Notes under the pieces: model-generated
Database searches by the model: none
What the model saw: the letters and a program-made list of their open reading frames with translations, nothing else
What the model was told of the DNA's origin: nothing
NCBI RefSeq assembly: GCF_039909015.1
Contig: NZ_CP150919.1
Span: 4,688,501-4,752,500 of the forward strand
DNA from: Pseudomonas grandcourensis
GTDB taxonomy: Bacteria > Pseudomonadota > Gammaproteobacteria > Pseudomonadales > Pseudomonadaceae
DNA: 64,000 nucleotides
Direction: 5' to 3'
Shown here: in pieces, positions 23,739-33,404 of the stretch
Layout of the letters: every line of letters begins with the position of its first letter
Numbering within the stretch: the stretch's first letter is position 1
Made by a program: the position numbers and the translations under genes

Positions 23739-25304
23739 ATGCGTAACAACCAGCCAATTACACAACGCGAGCGGACCTTCCCGGCCCAGCAACGGTTGAT
23801 CTCCACCACCGATGCCAAGGGCATGATCACCTACTGTAACGACGCTTTCGTCGAGATCAGCGGGTATTCCCGAGAGGAACTGATCCGTGCGCCGCACAAC
23901 CTGGTCCGTCACCCCGACGTCCCGGCTGCGGTGTTCGCACACATGTGGGACACGCTGAAACAAGGCTTGCCATGGATGGGCATTGTCAAGAATCGCTGCA
24001 AGACCGGTGATCATTACTGGGTGAACGCCTATGTGACACCGGTTTTCGAAGGCAAACAGGTGATCGGTTATGAGTCGGTGCGGGTCAAGCCCACCGCCGA
24101 ACAGATCCGCCGCGCCGAAGCGCTCTACCAGCGCATCAACCAAGGCAAGTCGGCCATTCCCTCCTCGGATAAATGGTTACCGATCCTGCAGGACTGGCTG
24201 CCGTTCATTCTGGTCAGCCAATTGAGCTTCATGATCGGGGCATCGCTGAACTCCCATTGGGGCTTTGCCCTGGCCGCCGGTCTTTCGGTGCCGCTGGGCC
24301 TGATGGGCCTCCAGTGGCAACAGCGTGGCCTCAAGCGCTTGCTGCGCCTGGCCGAGCAGACCACTTCCGATCCGTTGATCGCACAGATGTACACCGACAG
24401 CCGCGGCGCCCAGGCGCGTCTGGAAATGTCCATCCTCAGCCAGGAAGCACGCCTGAAAACCTGCCTGACGCGTCTGCAGGACACGGCCGAACACCTGACC
24501 GATCAGGCCAGACAGTCCGACGCCCTGGCGCACAACAGCTCCAGCGGCCTGGAACGTCAACGCGTCGAGACCGAACAGGTGGCCACCGCGGTCAACCAGA
24601 TGGCCGCGACCACCCAGGAAGTCGCCAGCCACGTGCAACGTACCGCCGACGCCACCCAGGAAGCCAATCGCCTGACCGGTCGGGGTCGTGACATCGCCGG
24701 GGAAACCCGCGAGGCCATCCAGCGCCTGTCGGTGGTGGTCGGTGAAACCGGCGTGACCGTGACGCAACTGGCCAAGGACAGCAACGAAATCGGTGGTGTG
24801 GTCGACGTGATCAAAGGCATCGCCGACCAGACCAACCTGCTGGCCCTGAACGCCGCCATCGAAGCGGCCCGTGCCGGCGAGATGGGTCGTGGTTTTGCGG
24901 TGGTGGCCGACGAAGTCCGTCAGCTGGCGCAACGCACCAGCGAGTCCACCGGGCAGATTCATGCGCTGATCGCCAAACTGCAGCAAACCGCCAGCACCGC
25001 CGTGCAGACCATGGAAGCCGGGCATCGCCAGGCCGAAGAAGGTGTGGCGCGGGTACTGGAAGCGGACCAGGCACTGGTAGGGATCAGCGAAGCGGTGGCC
25101 AACATCACCGACATGACCACCCAGATCGCCGCCGCGACCGAAGAACAAAGTGCCGTGGCCGAAGAAATCAGCCGCAACATCAGCAACATTTCGGAACTGG
25201 CGGACCAGACCTCGGTACAGGCACAGAACTCGGCATTGTTGAGTGAAGAGCTGACCAGGACTGCCAATACGCAGTATTCGTTGGTGGAGCGGTTTAACCG
25301 CTGA
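23739..25304 (+). CDS. aer: Aerotaxis receptor (PAS-domain methyl-accepting chemotaxis protein)
   Basis: Aer senses redox state through FAD in its PAS domain and steers the cell to preferred oxygen levels through CheA/CheW. The 521-residue protein has an N-terminal PAS domain at about 20-125 ([27 protein letters not shown]). A hydrophobic hairpin lies at about 155-195 ([14 protein letters not shown] and [15 protein letters not shown]), with no periplasmic domain. The signalling tip is [19 protein letters not shown]. The length equals that of P. aeruginosa Aer. Its position beside the cbb3 operons and acnA is conserved. I see no clear ANR box upstream. A terminator follows. Confidence 0.93.
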   Translation: MRNNQPITQRERTFPAQQRLISTTDAKGMITYCNDAFVEISGYSREELIRAPHNLVRHPDVPAAVFAHMWDTLKQGLPWMGIVKNRCKTGDHYWVNAYVTPVFEGKQVIGYESVRVKPTAEQIRRAEALYQRINQGKSAIPSSDKWLPILQDWLPFILVSQLSFMIGASLNSHWGFALAAGLSVPLGLMGLQWQQRGLKRLLRLAEQTTSDPLIAQMYTDSRGAQARLEMSILSQEARLKTCLTRLQDTAEHLTDQARQSDALAHNSSSGLERQRVETEQVATAVNQMAATTQEVASHVQRTADATQEANRLTGRGRDIAGETREAIQRLSVVVGETGVTVTQLAKDSNEIGGVVDVIKGIADQTNLLALNAAIEAARAGEMGRGFAVVADEVRQLAQRTSESTGQIHALIAKLQQTASTAVQTMEAGHRQAEEGVARVLEADQALVGISEAVANITDMTTQIAAATEEQSAVAEEISRNISNISELADQTSVQAQNSALLSEELTRTANTQYSLVERFNR

Positions 25305-25320
25305 CAAAAACTGGAATGAC

Positions 25321-25354
25321 AAAAACCCGGACTGTGAGAGCTTCCGGGTTTTTT
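25321..25354 (+). terminator. Terminator after aer
   Basis: The hairpin AAAAACCCGGA...TCCGGGTTTTTT lies 16 bases past the aer stop codon. Confidence 0.88.
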
Positions 25355-25425
25355 ATTGAGTTTGTGAAAGTGATGTTGCCCAGGAGTGCCTCATCGCGAG
25401 CAGGCCATGAAAGGCAATGAAGAAT

Positions 25426-26103
25426 TCACTGAAGGAATGAAGCCACCTTCTGCGCCGCAGCCGCCAAATGCTGCTCATGGCTAAACCCCGAAGCCTTCAA
25501 CGGCTTCAAGTCATGATCCCCCGCCACCAGCCAGAACACCTCGATACCCGGCGATAGCGCATACCCTTCGACCGCCTCCCGGTTGCCCAACGCATCGCGC
25601 TCACCTTGCACGATCAAGGTCCGCGTCTTCAGCCCGGCCAAATGCTCAACCCGTGGCTTCTCCGGTTTACCCACCGCATAGAACGGATAACCCAGGCACA
25701 CCAGCCCATCCGCACCCAACTCATCCGCCAGCAGACTGGCCATGCGACCGCCCATGGACTTGCCGCCGATGGCCAGCGGCCCAGTGACATGGCGTCGCAC
25801 CTGGGCATACACCTCACGCCAGCATTCCAGCAGTTTCGGTGCCGGGTTCGGCGGGCGCTTGCCGCCATCGAGGCGCCGCTGCGCCATGTAGGGAAACTCA
25901 AAGCGCAACACGTTGACGCCTTGCGCCGCGAGGCGTGCAGCCATGTCGCTCATCCAGTCGCTGTCCATCGGTGCGCCAGCGCCATGGGCGAGGATCAGCG
26001 TCGCCGCAGCCTTGCCAGCGGCGGCATTCCACAACCATCCATGATCCTGCACGCACTGCGCCCATTGATCCCCGTCAATACCGGCCTTGTGCCCTTTGTC
26101 CAT
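25426..26103 (-). CDS. Alpha/beta hydrolase, KANL3/Tex30-like
   Basis: The 225-residue cytosolic hydrolase has an N-terminal strand ATLILAHGAGAPMDSDWM with the oxyanion-hole HGAG. The nucleophile elbow is GGKSMGGRMASLLAD (Ser in G-x-S-x-G). The acid lies in LIVQGERDALGNRE, and the His is likely in VAGDHDLKP. The start at 26103 (MDKGHKAGIDGD) follows GCGAGGC; the longer frame would overlap the ccoN2 promoter and start. The substrate is unknown. It diverges from ccoN2 with only 94 bases between the two starts, so the promoters must be packed together. Confidence 0.85.
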   Translation of the reverse strand: MDKGHKAGIDGDQWAQCVQDHGWLWNAAAGKAAATLILAHGAGAPMDSDWMSDMAARLAAQGVNVLRFEFPYMAQRRLDGGKRPPNPAPKLLECWREVYAQVRRHVTGPLAIGGKSMGGRMASLLADELGADGLVCLGYPFYAVGKPEKPRVEHLAGLKTRTLIVQGERDALGNREAVEGYALSPGIEVFWLVAGDHDLKPLKASGFSHEQHLAAAAQKVASFLQ

Positions 26104-26197
26104 GCTTGCCTCGCTTTTAGTCTGCCTATAACTCCGGCCGAAGGGTGCACTGCCTTGCGCTACGCGCTCACTTCGGCTGAACCGTGGATGGGGAACC
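26104..26197. promoter_or_regulatory. Divergent promoter region of ccoN2 and the hydrolase gene
   Basis: Only 94 bases separate the two start codons. A TATAAC element on the plus strand near 26125 could be a -10 for the oxidase operon. No TTGAT-N4-ATCAA ANR box is present here, although ANR control of the second cbb3 operon is known in P. aeruginosa. Confidence 0.4.
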
Positions 26198-27622
26198 ATG
26201 AACACTTCTATCAGTACCGCCTACAACTACAAGGTGGTCCGCCAATTCGCCATTATGACGGTGGTGTGGGGCATCGTCGGCATGGGGCTCGGGGTTTTTC
26301 TCGCTGCCCAGTTGGTCTGGCCCGAACTCAACTTCAATTTGCCGTGGACCAGCTTCGGCCGCTTGCGCCCGCTGCACACCAACGCGGTGATCTTCGCCTT
26401 TGGCGGCTGCGCACTGTTCGCCAGTTCGTTGTACTCCGTACAACGGACGTGCCAAACACGCTTATTTGCTCCCGCAGTTGCCGCGTTCTGTTTCTGGGGC
26501 TGGCAACTGGTGATTCTGTTGGCAGCCATCAGCCTGCCGCTGGGCTACACCAGTTCCAAGGAATACGCCGAGCTGGAATGGCCGATCGACATCCTGATCA
26601 CCATCGTCTGGGTCGCCTACGCCATCGTGTTCTTCGGCACGATCATGCAGCGCAAGACCAAGCACATCTATGTCGGTAACTGGTTCTTCGGTGCGTTCAT
26701 CATCACCGTGGCGATCCTGCACATCGTCAACAACATGGAATTGCCGGTCAGCTTCACCAAGTCCTACTCGCTGTACTCCGGCGCCACCGACGCGATGGTG
26801 CAATGGTGGTACGGGCACAACGCCGTAGGCTTTTTCCTCACCGCCGGTTTCCTCGGGATGATGTATTACTTCGTGCCGAAACAGGCAGAGCGCCCGGTTT
26901 ACTCCTATCGCCTGTCGATCGTGCACTTCTGGGCGTTGATCACACTCTATATCTGGGCCGGTCCGCACCACTTGCACTACACCGCGCTGCCGGACTGGGC
27001 GCAGTCGCTGGGCATGGTGATGTCGCTGATCCTGCTGGCGCCGAGCTGGGGCGGGATGATCAACGGCATGATGACCCTGTCGGGCGCCTGGCATAAGTTG
27101 CGCAGCGACCCGATCCTGCGTTTCCTCGTGGTGTCGCTGGCGTTTTACGGCATGTCGACCTTCGAAGGGCCGATGATGGCGATCAAGACGGTCAACGCCC
27201 TCTCCCACTACACCGACTGGACCATCGGCCACGTACACGCAGGTGCCTTGGGTTGGGTAGCGATGATTTCCATCGGCGCGCTGTACCACATGATCCCGAA
27301 AATCTTCGGCCGCGAGCAGATGCACAGCATCGGCCTGATCAACGCGCACTTCTGGCTCGCCACCATCGGCACCGTGCTGTACATCGCCTCGATGTGGGTC
27401 AACGGCATCGCCCAGGGCCTGATGTGGCGTGCGGTGAACGAGGACGGCACGCTGACCTACTCCTTCGTCGAAACCCTGGTGGCCAGCCACCCTGGCTTCG
27501 TCGTGCGGCTGGTGGGTGGCGCGATCTTCCTCAGCGGCATGTTCCTGATGGCCTACAACACCTGGCGCACCGTGCGGGCCTCGCAGCCTGCCGAAGTCGC
27601 CGCTGCCGCGCAGATGGCCTGA
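26198..27622 (+). CDS. ccoN2: Cytochrome cbb3 oxidase subunit I, second operon
   Basis: CcoN is the catalytic subunit of the high-affinity cbb3 oxidase and holds haem b and the haem b3-CuB centre. The 474-residue protein has twelve membrane helices. Metal-ligand histidines are visible in [39 protein letters not shown] and [14 protein letters not shown]. The gene opens the operon ccoN2-O2-Q2-P2, and ccoO2 follows after 10 bases. It is nearly identical to ccoN1 downstream except at the N and C termini and in the segment around residues 80-140. Numbering follows P. aeruginosa gene order, where the operon next to the hydrolase is cco-2. Confidence 0.95.
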   Translation: MNTSISTAYNYKVVRQFAIMTVVWGIVGMGLGVFLAAQLVWPELNFNLPWTSFGRLRPLHTNAVIFAFGGCALFASSLYSVQRTCQTRLFAPAVAAFCFWGWQLVILLAAISLPLGYTSSKEYAELEWPIDILITIVWVAYAIVFFGTIMQRKTKHIYVGNWFFGAFIITVAILHIVNNMELPVSFTKSYSLYSGATDAMVQWWYGHNAVGFFLTAGFLGMMYYFVPKQAERPVYSYRLSIVHFWALITLYIWAGPHHLHYTALPDWAQSLGMVMSLILLAPSWGGMINGMMTLSGAWHKLRSDPILRFLVVSLAFYGMSTFEGPMMAIKTVNALSHYTDWTIGHVHAGALGWVAMISIGALYHMIPKIFGREQMHSIGLINAHFWLATIGTVLYIASMWVNGIAQGLMWRAVNEDGTLTYSFVETLVASHPGFVVRLVGGAIFLSGMFLMAYNTWRTVRASQPAEVAAAAQMA

Positions 27623-27632
27623 GGAGTCCGCC

Positions 27633-28241
27633 ATGAAACACGAAACTATCGAGAAAAACGTCGGCCTGTTGCTGCTGCTGATGATCCTGGCCGTGAGCAT
27701 CGGTGGCTTGACCCAGATCGTCCCGCTGTTCTTCCAGGACGTGACCAACAAACCGGTGGAAGGCATGAAGCCCTACACCGCACTGCAACTGGAAGGTCGC
27801 GATATCTATATCCGTGAAGGCTGCGTCGGCTGCCACTCGCAGATGATCCGCCCGTTCCGCGCCGAGACCGAGCGCTACGGGCACTACTCGGTGGCCGGCG
27901 AAAGCGTCTGGGATCACCCGTTCCTGTGGGGCTCGAAACGCACCGGGCCGGACCTGGCGCGGGTCGGCGCGCGCTACTCGGATGACTGGCACCGTGCGCA
28001 CTTGTACAACCCGCGCAACGTCGTGCCGGAGTCGAAGATGCCGGCCTACCCGTGGCTGGTGGCCAACCAACTCGACAGCAGTCATACCGAAACCAAGATC
28101 AAGGCCATGCGCACCCTGGGCGTGCCGTACACCGACGAAGACATCACCGGCGCCGTCGCCTCCCTCAAGGGCAAGAGCGAGATGGATGCACTGGTCGCCT
28201 ACCTGCAAGTGCTCGGCACTGCCATCAAGAGCAAGAGGTGA
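27633..28241 (+). CDS. ccoO2: Cytochrome cbb3 oxidase subunit II, mono-haem cytochrome c, second operon
   Basis: CcoO passes electrons from CcoP to the CcoN core. The 202-residue protein has an N-terminal membrane anchor ([17 protein letters not shown]) and one haem c site, CVGCH in [15 protein letters not shown]. The likely distal Met ligand is in [20 protein letters not shown] precedes the ATG. It lies between ccoN2 and ccoQ2 with gaps of 10 and 3 bases, so it is translated from the same transcript. Confidence 0.95.
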   Translation: MKHETIEKNVGLLLLLMILAVSIGGLTQIVPLFFQDVTNKPVEGMKPYTALQLEGRDIYIREGCVGCHSQMIRPFRAETERYGHYSVAGESVWDHPFLWGSKRTGPDLARVGARYSDDWHRAHLYNPRNVVPESKMPAYPWLVANQLDSSHTETKIKAMRTLGVPYTDEDITGAVASLKGKSEMDALVAYLQVLGTAIKSKR

Positions 28242-28244
28242 GCC

Positions 28245-28442
28245 ATGGTTGTTGAGATGAGCACTGGAATGATCCGTGGCTTAGGCACCGTCGTTGTCTT
28301 CATCGCCTTCGTCGGCCTGACCCTGTGGGTATTCAACAGCAAGCGCAGCCCGGAGTTCGCCGAAGCGCGCCTGCTGCCGTTCGCCGACGAGCCGCAACCC
28401 GACATCACTGAAGAACCAGCAACAAGGAGTACCCGGCCATGA
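28245..28442 (+). CDS. ccoQ2: Cytochrome cbb3 oxidase small subunit CcoQ, second operon
   Basis: The 65-residue protein has one membrane helix ([21 protein letters not shown]) and a short acidic cytoplasmic tail with the conserved LLPFADEP. It stabilises the oxidase and the CcoP association. The start at 28245 follows GAGGTGAGCC; an internal ATG four codons on (MSTGM) is an alternative. Its stop overlaps the ccoP2 start by four bases (ATGA), indicating translational coupling. Confidence 0.92.
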   Translation: MVVEMSTGMIRGLGTVVVFIAFVGLTLWVFNSKRSPEFAEARLLPFADEPQPDITEEPATRSTRP

Positions 28443-29392
28443 CCACCTTCTGGAGTACGTGGATCTGCGTACTGACCATCGGCAGCCTGATCGGCCTGAC
28501 CTGGCTGCTGATCGGCACCCGCAAGGGTGAAACCAAGGGCAGCGTCGACCAGACCATGGGCCACAGCTTCGACGGCATCGAGGAGTACGACAACCCGTTG
28601 CCGCAATGGTGGTTCATGCTGTTCGCCAGCACCCTGGTATTCGCCGTCGGCTACCTGATCCTCTATCCGGGCCTGGGCAACTGGAAAGGCATCCTCCCCG
28701 GCTACGAAAACGGCTGGACCGGCGTGCACGAATGGGAAAAGGAAATGGCCAAGGCTGACACGAAGTTCGGGCCGATCTTCGCCAGATTCGCGGCGATGCC
28801 CGTGGAAGAAGTGGCCAAGGACCCGCAAGCGCTGAAAATGGGCGGCCGCCTGTTCGCCTCCAATTGCTCGGTGTGCCACGGCTCGGACGCCAAGGGTGCC
28901 TACGGCTTCCCCAACCTGACCGACAGCGACTGGCGCTGGGGCGGCAACCCGGAAACCATCAAGACCACCCTCATGGGTGGCCGGATGGCGATGATGCCGG
29001 CCTGGGGTGAAGTCCTGGGGGAGGAAGGTGTGAAAAACGTCGCCGCTTATGTGCGCCATGATCTGGCCGGCCTGCCGTTGCCCGCCGACAGCAAAGCCGA
29101 CGTTCAAGCCGGACAGCAAGCCTTCAGCACCACCTGTGTCGCCTGCCATGGGGCTAACGGCCAGGGCACCGAAGCCATGGGCGCGCCGAACCTGACGCAC
29201 CCGGCCGGCTTCATTTACGGGACGAGCCTGACGCAGCTTGAACAGACGATTCGGCATGGCCGCCAGGGCCATATGCCGGCGCAGAACGAACTGCTCGGCA
29301 ATGACAAGGTGCAATTGCTGGCCGCGTATGTGTACAGCCTGTCCCACGGTTTGAATACCGAGCGCCTGCAGGCTGAAGACAACCGCAAATAA
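28439..29392 (+). CDS. ccoP2: Cytochrome cbb3 oxidase subunit III, di-haem cytochrome c, second operon
   Basis: CcoP is the entry point for electrons from soluble cytochromes. The 317-residue protein has two N-terminal membrane helices (about residues 8-25 and 58-80). Two cytochrome c domains follow with haem sites CSVCH and CVACH, and Met ligands in [10 protein letters not shown] and GRQGHMPAQ. Compared with CcoP1 it lacks a segment of about 14 residues between the second helix and the first haem domain ([13 protein letters not shown] here). It is the last gene of the operon. Confidence 0.95.
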   Translation: MTTFWSTWICVLTIGSLIGLTWLLIGTRKGETKGSVDQTMGHSFDGIEEYDNPLPQWWFMLFASTLVFAVGYLILYPGLGNWKGILPGYENGWTGVHEWEKEMAKADTKFGPIFARFAAMPVEEVAKDPQALKMGGRLFASNCSVCHGSDAKGAYGFPNLTDSDWRWGGNPETIKTTLMGGRMAMMPAWGEVLGEEGVKNVAAYVRHDLAGLPLPADSKADVQAGQQAFSTTCVACHGANGQGTEAMGAPNLTHPAGFIYGTSLTQLEQTIRHGRQGHMPAQNELLGNDKVQLLAAYVYSLSHGLNTERLQAEDNRK

Positions 29393-29408
29393 ATCCCGAC
29401 CGCTCTGC

Positions 29409-29432
29409 TGCCGCATTCTCCCGGATGCGGCA
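29409..29432 (+). terminator. Possible terminator of the cco-2 operon
   Basis: Perfect arms TGCCGCAT/ATGCGGCA enclose an 8-base loop 17 bases after the ccoP2 stop codon. No T-run follows, so it may be a weak terminator or a 3'-end stabiliser. Confidence 0.5.
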
Positions 29433-29446
29433 GTTCCCTGCCCCTT

Positions 29447-29463
29447 TGCGACCCATTGTCGCA
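29447..29463. promoter_or_regulatory. Perfect dyad TGCGAC-N5-GTCGCA
   Basis: Six-base perfect inverted arms are separated by CCATT. The pattern GCGNC-N5-GNCGC resembles sites for RegA/RoxR-type redox response regulators, which are known to control cbb3 genes in pseudomonads. Binding here is an inference. Confidence 0.45.
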
Positions 29464-29637
29464 CCCTCGCACAGACTTTCTTTCGGATCACCGGATTCGG
29501 GTCTAAGCTTCCCCCGATGCGGACTGGCCGGTGCCGGTTCCAGGTCGACCCTGAACGATGTGTTCGACGAATCTGCCCGATGACAGGCCGCAAAGGCTGG
29601 TAGATACCGGCTGTCGCGCCAGTTGCCTTCGGTCAGC

Positions 29638-29652
29638 CAAACGTTGCGTTTG
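29638..29652. promoter_or_regulatory. Palindrome CAAACGTTGCGTTTG
   Basis: Perfect six-base arms flank TTG, a shape typical of TetR-family operators and close to the PsrA consensus (C/G)AAAC-N2-4-GTTT(G/C), but with a five-base gap. The regulator is not known. Confidence 0.4.
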
Positions 29653-29874
29653 AACACACCCCGTTACATCCGACCTGACCCCCTCGCCTGATCAGTCCGC
29701 CGGGACGTTTTGCCCGTGGGCAATTTTGTCCTTACGCGGTGCATGGAAAGGCCGCAGAATCAGCTTTTGAAAGCATTGACCCAGGTCATGGCGCGTTGCA
29801 ATGACCCCCTGCTTTCTCCATACTTGCGGCCGATTTTTAATCCTAATAAAACACCCAAACCGTGGAACCTTAGA

Positions 29875-31317
29875 ATGAGCACAGCAATCAGTCCGACTGC
29901 TTATAACTATAAGGTAGTCCGCCAGTTCGCCATCATGACGGTGGTCTGGGGGATCCTTGGCATGGGGCTCGGTGTCTTCATCGCCTCGCAACTGGTCTGG
30001 CCGGAGTTGAACTTCGGTCTGCCATGGACGAGCTTTGGACGCCTGCGCCCGCTGCACACCAACCTGGTGATTTTCGCCTTCGGTGGATGTGCACTGTTTG
30101 CCACTTCTTATTACGTCGTGCAGCGAACCTGCCAAACGCGACTGATTTCCGACAGCCTCGCCGCCTTCACCTTCTGGGGATGGCAAGCGGTGATCGTCGG
30201 CGCGATCATTACCTTGCCGATGGGTTTCACCACCACCAAGGAATACGCGGAACTGGAATGGCCCCTGGCTATTCTGCTGGCCATTGTCTGGGTCACCTAC
30301 GGTCTGGTGTTCTTCGGCACCATCGTCAAGCGCAAGACCAAGCACATCTATGTGGGTAACTGGTTCTACGGCGCGTTCATCGTCGTGACCGCGATGCTGC
30401 ACATCGTCAACCACATGTCGCTGCCGGTCAGCCTGTTCAAGTCCTACTCGGCCTACTCGGGTGCGACGGACGCGATGATCCAGTGGTGGTACGGCCACAA
30501 CGCCGTGGGCTTCTTCCTGACCACCGGTTTCCTGGGGATGATGTACTACTTCGTGCCGAAACAGGCCGAGCGTCCGATCTACTCCTATCGCCTGTCGATC
30601 GTGCATTTCTGGGCGCTGATCACCCTGTACATCTGGGCCGGTCCGCACCACCTGCACTACACCGCCTTGCCGGACTGGGCACAATCGCTGGGCATGGCAA
30701 TGTCGATCATCCTGCTGGCGCCAAGCTGGGGCGGCATGATCAACGGCATGATGACCCTGTCGGGCGCCTGGCATAAGCTGCGCACCGACCCGATCCTGCG
30801 CTTCCTGGTGGTCTCCCTGGCGTTCTACGGCATGTCGACCTTCGAAGGCCCGATGATGGCCATCAAGACCGTGAACTCCCTGTCGCACTACACCGACTGG
30901 ACCATCGGCCACGTACACGCCGGCGCTCTGGGCTGGGTGGCGATGATCTCGATCGGCGCGATCTACCACATGATCCCGAAACTGTTCGGCCGTGCGCAGA
31001 TGCACAGCACCGGCCTGATCAACACCCACTTCTGGCTCGCGACCATCGGTACCGTGCTCTACATCGCTTCGATGTGGGTCAACGGCATCACCCAGGGCCT
31101 GATGTGGCGTGCAATCAATGATGACGGCACCCTCACCTACTCCTTCGTCGAAGCGCTGCAAGCCAGCCACCCGGGCTTCATCGTCCGCGCCCTGGGCGGT
31201 GCATTCTTCGCCACCGGCATGCTGTTCATGGCCTACAACGTATTCCGTACCGTACGCGCCTCGAACCCGGCTGAAGCCAAAGCCGCCGAACAGATTGCCG
31301 TAGTTGGAGCTCACTGA
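29875..31317 (+). CDS. ccoN1: Cytochrome cbb3 oxidase subunit I, first operon
   Basis: The 480-residue catalytic subunit has twelve membrane helices and the same haem and CuB histidine motifs as ccoN2 ([42 protein letters not shown]). The upstream in-frame extension to 29710 has no family similarity, so I use the ATG at 29875 ([18 protein letters not shown]). The C terminus ([13 protein letters not shown]) differs from CcoN2. The stop codon overlaps the ccoO1 start by one base (TGATG). In P. aeruginosa this operon is the main oxidase expressed at all oxygen levels. Confidence 0.95.
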   Translation: MSTAISPTAYNYKVVRQFAIMTVVWGILGMGLGVFIASQLVWPELNFGLPWTSFGRLRPLHTNLVIFAFGGCALFATSYYVVQRTCQTRLISDSLAAFTFWGWQAVIVGAIITLPMGFTTTKEYAELEWPLAILLAIVWVTYGLVFFGTIVKRKTKHIYVGNWFYGAFIVVTAMLHIVNHMSLPVSLFKSYSAYSGATDAMIQWWYGHNAVGFFLTTGFLGMMYYFVPKQAERPIYSYRLSIVHFWALITLYIWAGPHHLHYTALPDWAQSLGMAMSIILLAPSWGGMINGMMTLSGAWHKLRTDPILRFLVVSLAFYGMSTFEGPMMAIKTVNSLSHYTDWTIGHVHAGALGWVAMISIGAIYHMIPKLFGRAQMHSTGLINTHFWLATIGTVLYIASMWVNGITQGLMWRAINDDGTLTYSFVEALQASHPGFIVRALGGAFFATGMLFMAYNVFRTVRASNPAEAKAAEQIAVVGAH

Positions 31318-31925
31318 TGAAGCATGAAGCAGTCGAGAAGAATATTGGCCTGCTGGCCTTCTTCATGGTCATCGCCGTCAGCATCGGCGGCCTGACCCAG
31401 ATCGTTCCGCTGTTTTTCCAGGATGTCACCAACAAGCCGGTCGAGGGCATGAAGCCCCGCACCGCCCTTGAACTGGAAGGCCGGGACGTTTATATCGCCA
31501 ACGGTTGTGTCGGCTGCCACTCGCAGATGATCCGTCCGTTCCGTGCTGAAACCGAACGCTACGGCCACTACTCGGTCGCCGGTGAAAGCGTCTGGGACCA
31601 CCCGTTCCTGTGGGGTTCCAAGCGTACCGGTCCGGACCTGGCCCGCGTCGGCGGTCGTTACTCCGATGACTGGCAGCGTGCGCACTTGTACAACCCGCGC
31701 AACGTAGTGCCTGAGTCGAAAATGCCGGCCTACCCGTTCCTCGTGGAAAACAAGCTCGACGGCAAAGACACCGCCAAGAAAATGGAAGTCTTGCGCACGC
31801 TCGGCGTCCCTTACACCGACGAAGACATCGCCGGCGCCAAGGATGCTGTGAAGGGCAAAACCGAAATGGACGCGCTGGTGGCCTATCTGCAAGGCCTGGG
31901 CACCATCATCAAAAGCAAACGGTGA
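31317..31925 (+). CDS. ccoO1: Cytochrome cbb3 oxidase subunit II, mono-haem cytochrome c, first operon
   Basis: The 202-residue protein has an N-terminal membrane anchor ([16 protein letters not shown]) and one CVGCH haem site. It is the same length as CcoO2 and differs mainly around residues 145-180 ([17 protein letters not shown]). It starts inside the ccoN1 stop codon, which suggests coupled translation. Confidence 0.95.
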   Translation: MKHEAVEKNIGLLAFFMVIAVSIGGLTQIVPLFFQDVTNKPVEGMKPRTALELEGRDVYIANGCVGCHSQMIRPFRAETERYGHYSVAGESVWDHPFLWGSKRTGPDLARVGGRYSDDWQRAHLYNPRNVVPESKMPAYPFLVENKLDGKDTAKKMEVLRTLGVPYTDEDIAGAKDAVKGKTEMDALVAYLQGLGTIIKSKR

Positions 31926-31930
31926 ATTAG

Positions 31931-32116
31931 ATGGATATCGGGATGATTCGTGGCCTGGGCACCGTTGTCGTGATGGTGGCCTTCATCGGACTGGCACTGT
32001 GGGTGTTCAGTCCCAAGCGCAAGTCGGAGTTTGAAGACGCGACCTTGCTGCCTTTCGCGGATGATCCCGAAGCCATCAAGCACGTCGAGCAAGCTTCTAG
32101 GAGTAACAAAGAATGA
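31931..32116 (+). CDS. ccoQ1: Cytochrome cbb3 oxidase small subunit CcoQ, first operon
   Basis: The 61-residue single-helix protein ([23 protein letters not shown]) has the conserved LLPFADDPE tail. It overlaps the ccoP1 start by four bases (ATGA), as in the second operon. No strong ribosome-binding site is seen, so it may be translated by coupling from ccoO1, which ends five bases upstream. Confidence 0.92.
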   Translation: MDIGMIRGLGTVVVMVAFIGLALWVFSPKRKSEFEDATLLPFADDPEAIKHVEQASRSNKE

Positions 32117-33090
32117 CTACATTCTGGAGTCTGTACGTCACAGTCCTCAGTCTCGGTACGATCTTTTCCCTGACCTGGCTGCTGCTGTCGACCCGCAAGG
32201 GCCAGCGCAGCGAACAGACAGACGAGACCGTCGGGCACTCCTTCGATGGCATCGAGGAGTACGACAACCCGCTGCCGAAATGGTGGTTCATGCTGTTCGT
32301 GGGCACCATCATCTTCGCACTGGGCTACCTGGCGCTGTACCCGGGCCTGGGTAACTGGAAAGGCCTGCTGCCGGGTTACGGCTACCTCGACAACGAGAAG
32401 CAGACCCCGTTCGCCAACGGCCAGACCGGCTGGACCGGCGTTCACGAGTGGGAAAAGGAAATGGCCAGGTCGGACGCCAAGTTCGGTCCGATCTTCGCCA
32501 AGTTCGCGGCCATGCCAATCGAAGAAGTGGCCAAGGACCCGCAAGCCCTGAAGATGGGTGGCCGCCTGTTCGCCTCCAACTGCTCGGTTTGCCACGGTTC
32601 CGACGCCAAGGGCGCCTACGGCTTCCCTAACCTGACCGACGCCGACTGGCGTTGGGGCGGCGAGCCGGCAACCATCAAGACCACCATCATGGGCGGCCGT
32701 CATGCGGTGATGCCTGCGTGGGCTGAAGTGATTGGCGAGCAAGGCGTGGCCGACGTGGCCGCGTTTGTCCTGACCAACCTCGATGGCCGCAAGCTGCCGG
32801 AAGGCGCCAAGGCCGACCCGGTTGCCGGGCAGAAACTGTTCGCAACCAACTGCGTGGCGTGCCACGGTCCGGAAGGCAAAGGCACCCCAGCGATGGGCGC
32901 ACCTAACCTGACCCACCCGGCAGCGTTCATCTACGGTTCGAGCTTCGCTCAACTGCAGCAGACCATCCGTTACGGCCGTCAGGGCCAGATGCCTGCGCAA
33001 GAGCAGCTGCAAGGTAACGACAAGGTTCACCTGCTGGCCGCTTACGTCTACAGCCTGTCTCACGGTGAGAAGGCAGCGGACGCCGAGTAA
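32113..33090 (+). CDS. ccoP1: Cytochrome cbb3 oxidase subunit III, di-haem cytochrome c, first operon
   Basis: The 325-residue di-haem subunit has two N-terminal helices and haem sites CSVCH and CVACH. CTAGGAGTAAC precedes the ATG. Its extra segment [17 protein letters not shown], before [13 protein letters not shown], is absent from CcoP2. It is the last gene of the cco-1 operon, and a strong terminator follows. Confidence 0.95.
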   Translation: MTTFWSLYVTVLSLGTIFSLTWLLLSTRKGQRSEQTDETVGHSFDGIEEYDNPLPKWWFMLFVGTIIFALGYLALYPGLGNWKGLLPGYGYLDNEKQTPFANGQTGWTGVHEWEKEMARSDAKFGPIFAKFAAMPIEEVAKDPQALKMGGRLFASNCSVCHGSDAKGAYGFPNLTDADWRWGGEPATIKTTIMGGRHAVMPAWAEVIGEQGVADVAAFVLTNLDGRKLPEGAKADPVAGQKLFATNCVACHGPEGKGTPAMGAPNLTHPAAFIYGSSFAQLQQTIRYGRQGQMPAQEQLQGNDKVHLLAAYVYSLSHGEKAADAE

Positions 33091-33110
33091 GGCAAACGCT
33101 TGAAGCAACA

Positions 33111-33148
33111 AAAACGGCCCCGCCAATGTGAATTTGCGGGGCCGTTTT
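33111..33148 (+). terminator. Terminator of the cco-1 operon
   Basis: The hairpin AAAACGGCCCCGC...GCGGGGCCGTTTT lies 20 bases after the ccoP1 stop codon. Confidence 0.93.
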
Positions 33149-33317
33149 CATTTAAAGCCTTGTCGGCCGCTTATTTGCTTACAGCAGTCTCGTTCATTCA
33201 ATATCACCTCATCAGCACCCACTGCCCTTTTGGCAACTTGCGCTATTACAACAAAAAAACACTCACAGACCAGAAAAATGAAAACCCACCAAACAAATAA
33301 ACACAACCAATGCAAAT

Positions 33318-33356
33318 AAAAAAACGGCCCCACCAGTTCTCATGGCGAAGCCGTTT
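33318..33356 (-). terminator. Terminator of the orphan small gene
   Basis: Read on the minus strand, AAACGGCTTC...GGGGCCGTTT forms an imperfect hairpin followed by TTTTATTT. It lies about 50 bases after the stop codon at 33405. Confidence 0.75.
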
Positions 33357-33404
33357 ATTCAGGTATTCATGATTGCACTTTGCGTTCATGAACATGAACT
33401 GCAA

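Larger units (their letters stand above)
29393..29874 (+). promoter_or_regulatory. Regulatory region upstream of ccoN1
   Basis: This is a 482-base gap without a credible gene. It holds an 8-bp perfect hairpin just after ccoP2 (29409-29432) and a TGCGAC-N5-GTCGCA dyad (29447-29463). Further on are a CAAACG-TTG-CGTTTG palindrome (29638-29652) and TTGAC-CCAG-GTCAT, an imperfect FNR-type box (29776-29789). A CATACT hexamer at 29819-29824 could serve as a -10. By contrast, the first operon has less than 100 bases of upstream DNA. Confidence 0.5.

Noticed and set aside
29692..31314. Long frame antisense to ccoN1, His/Asp-rich translation
   Set aside because: It is the reverse-strand image of ccoN1, and the same pattern appears opposite ccoN2 (26462-27766).
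33100..33300. 66-codon plus-strand frame after ccoP1
   Set aside because: It starts inside the ccoP1 terminator, lacks a ribosome-binding site and runs through AT-rich DNA by chance.
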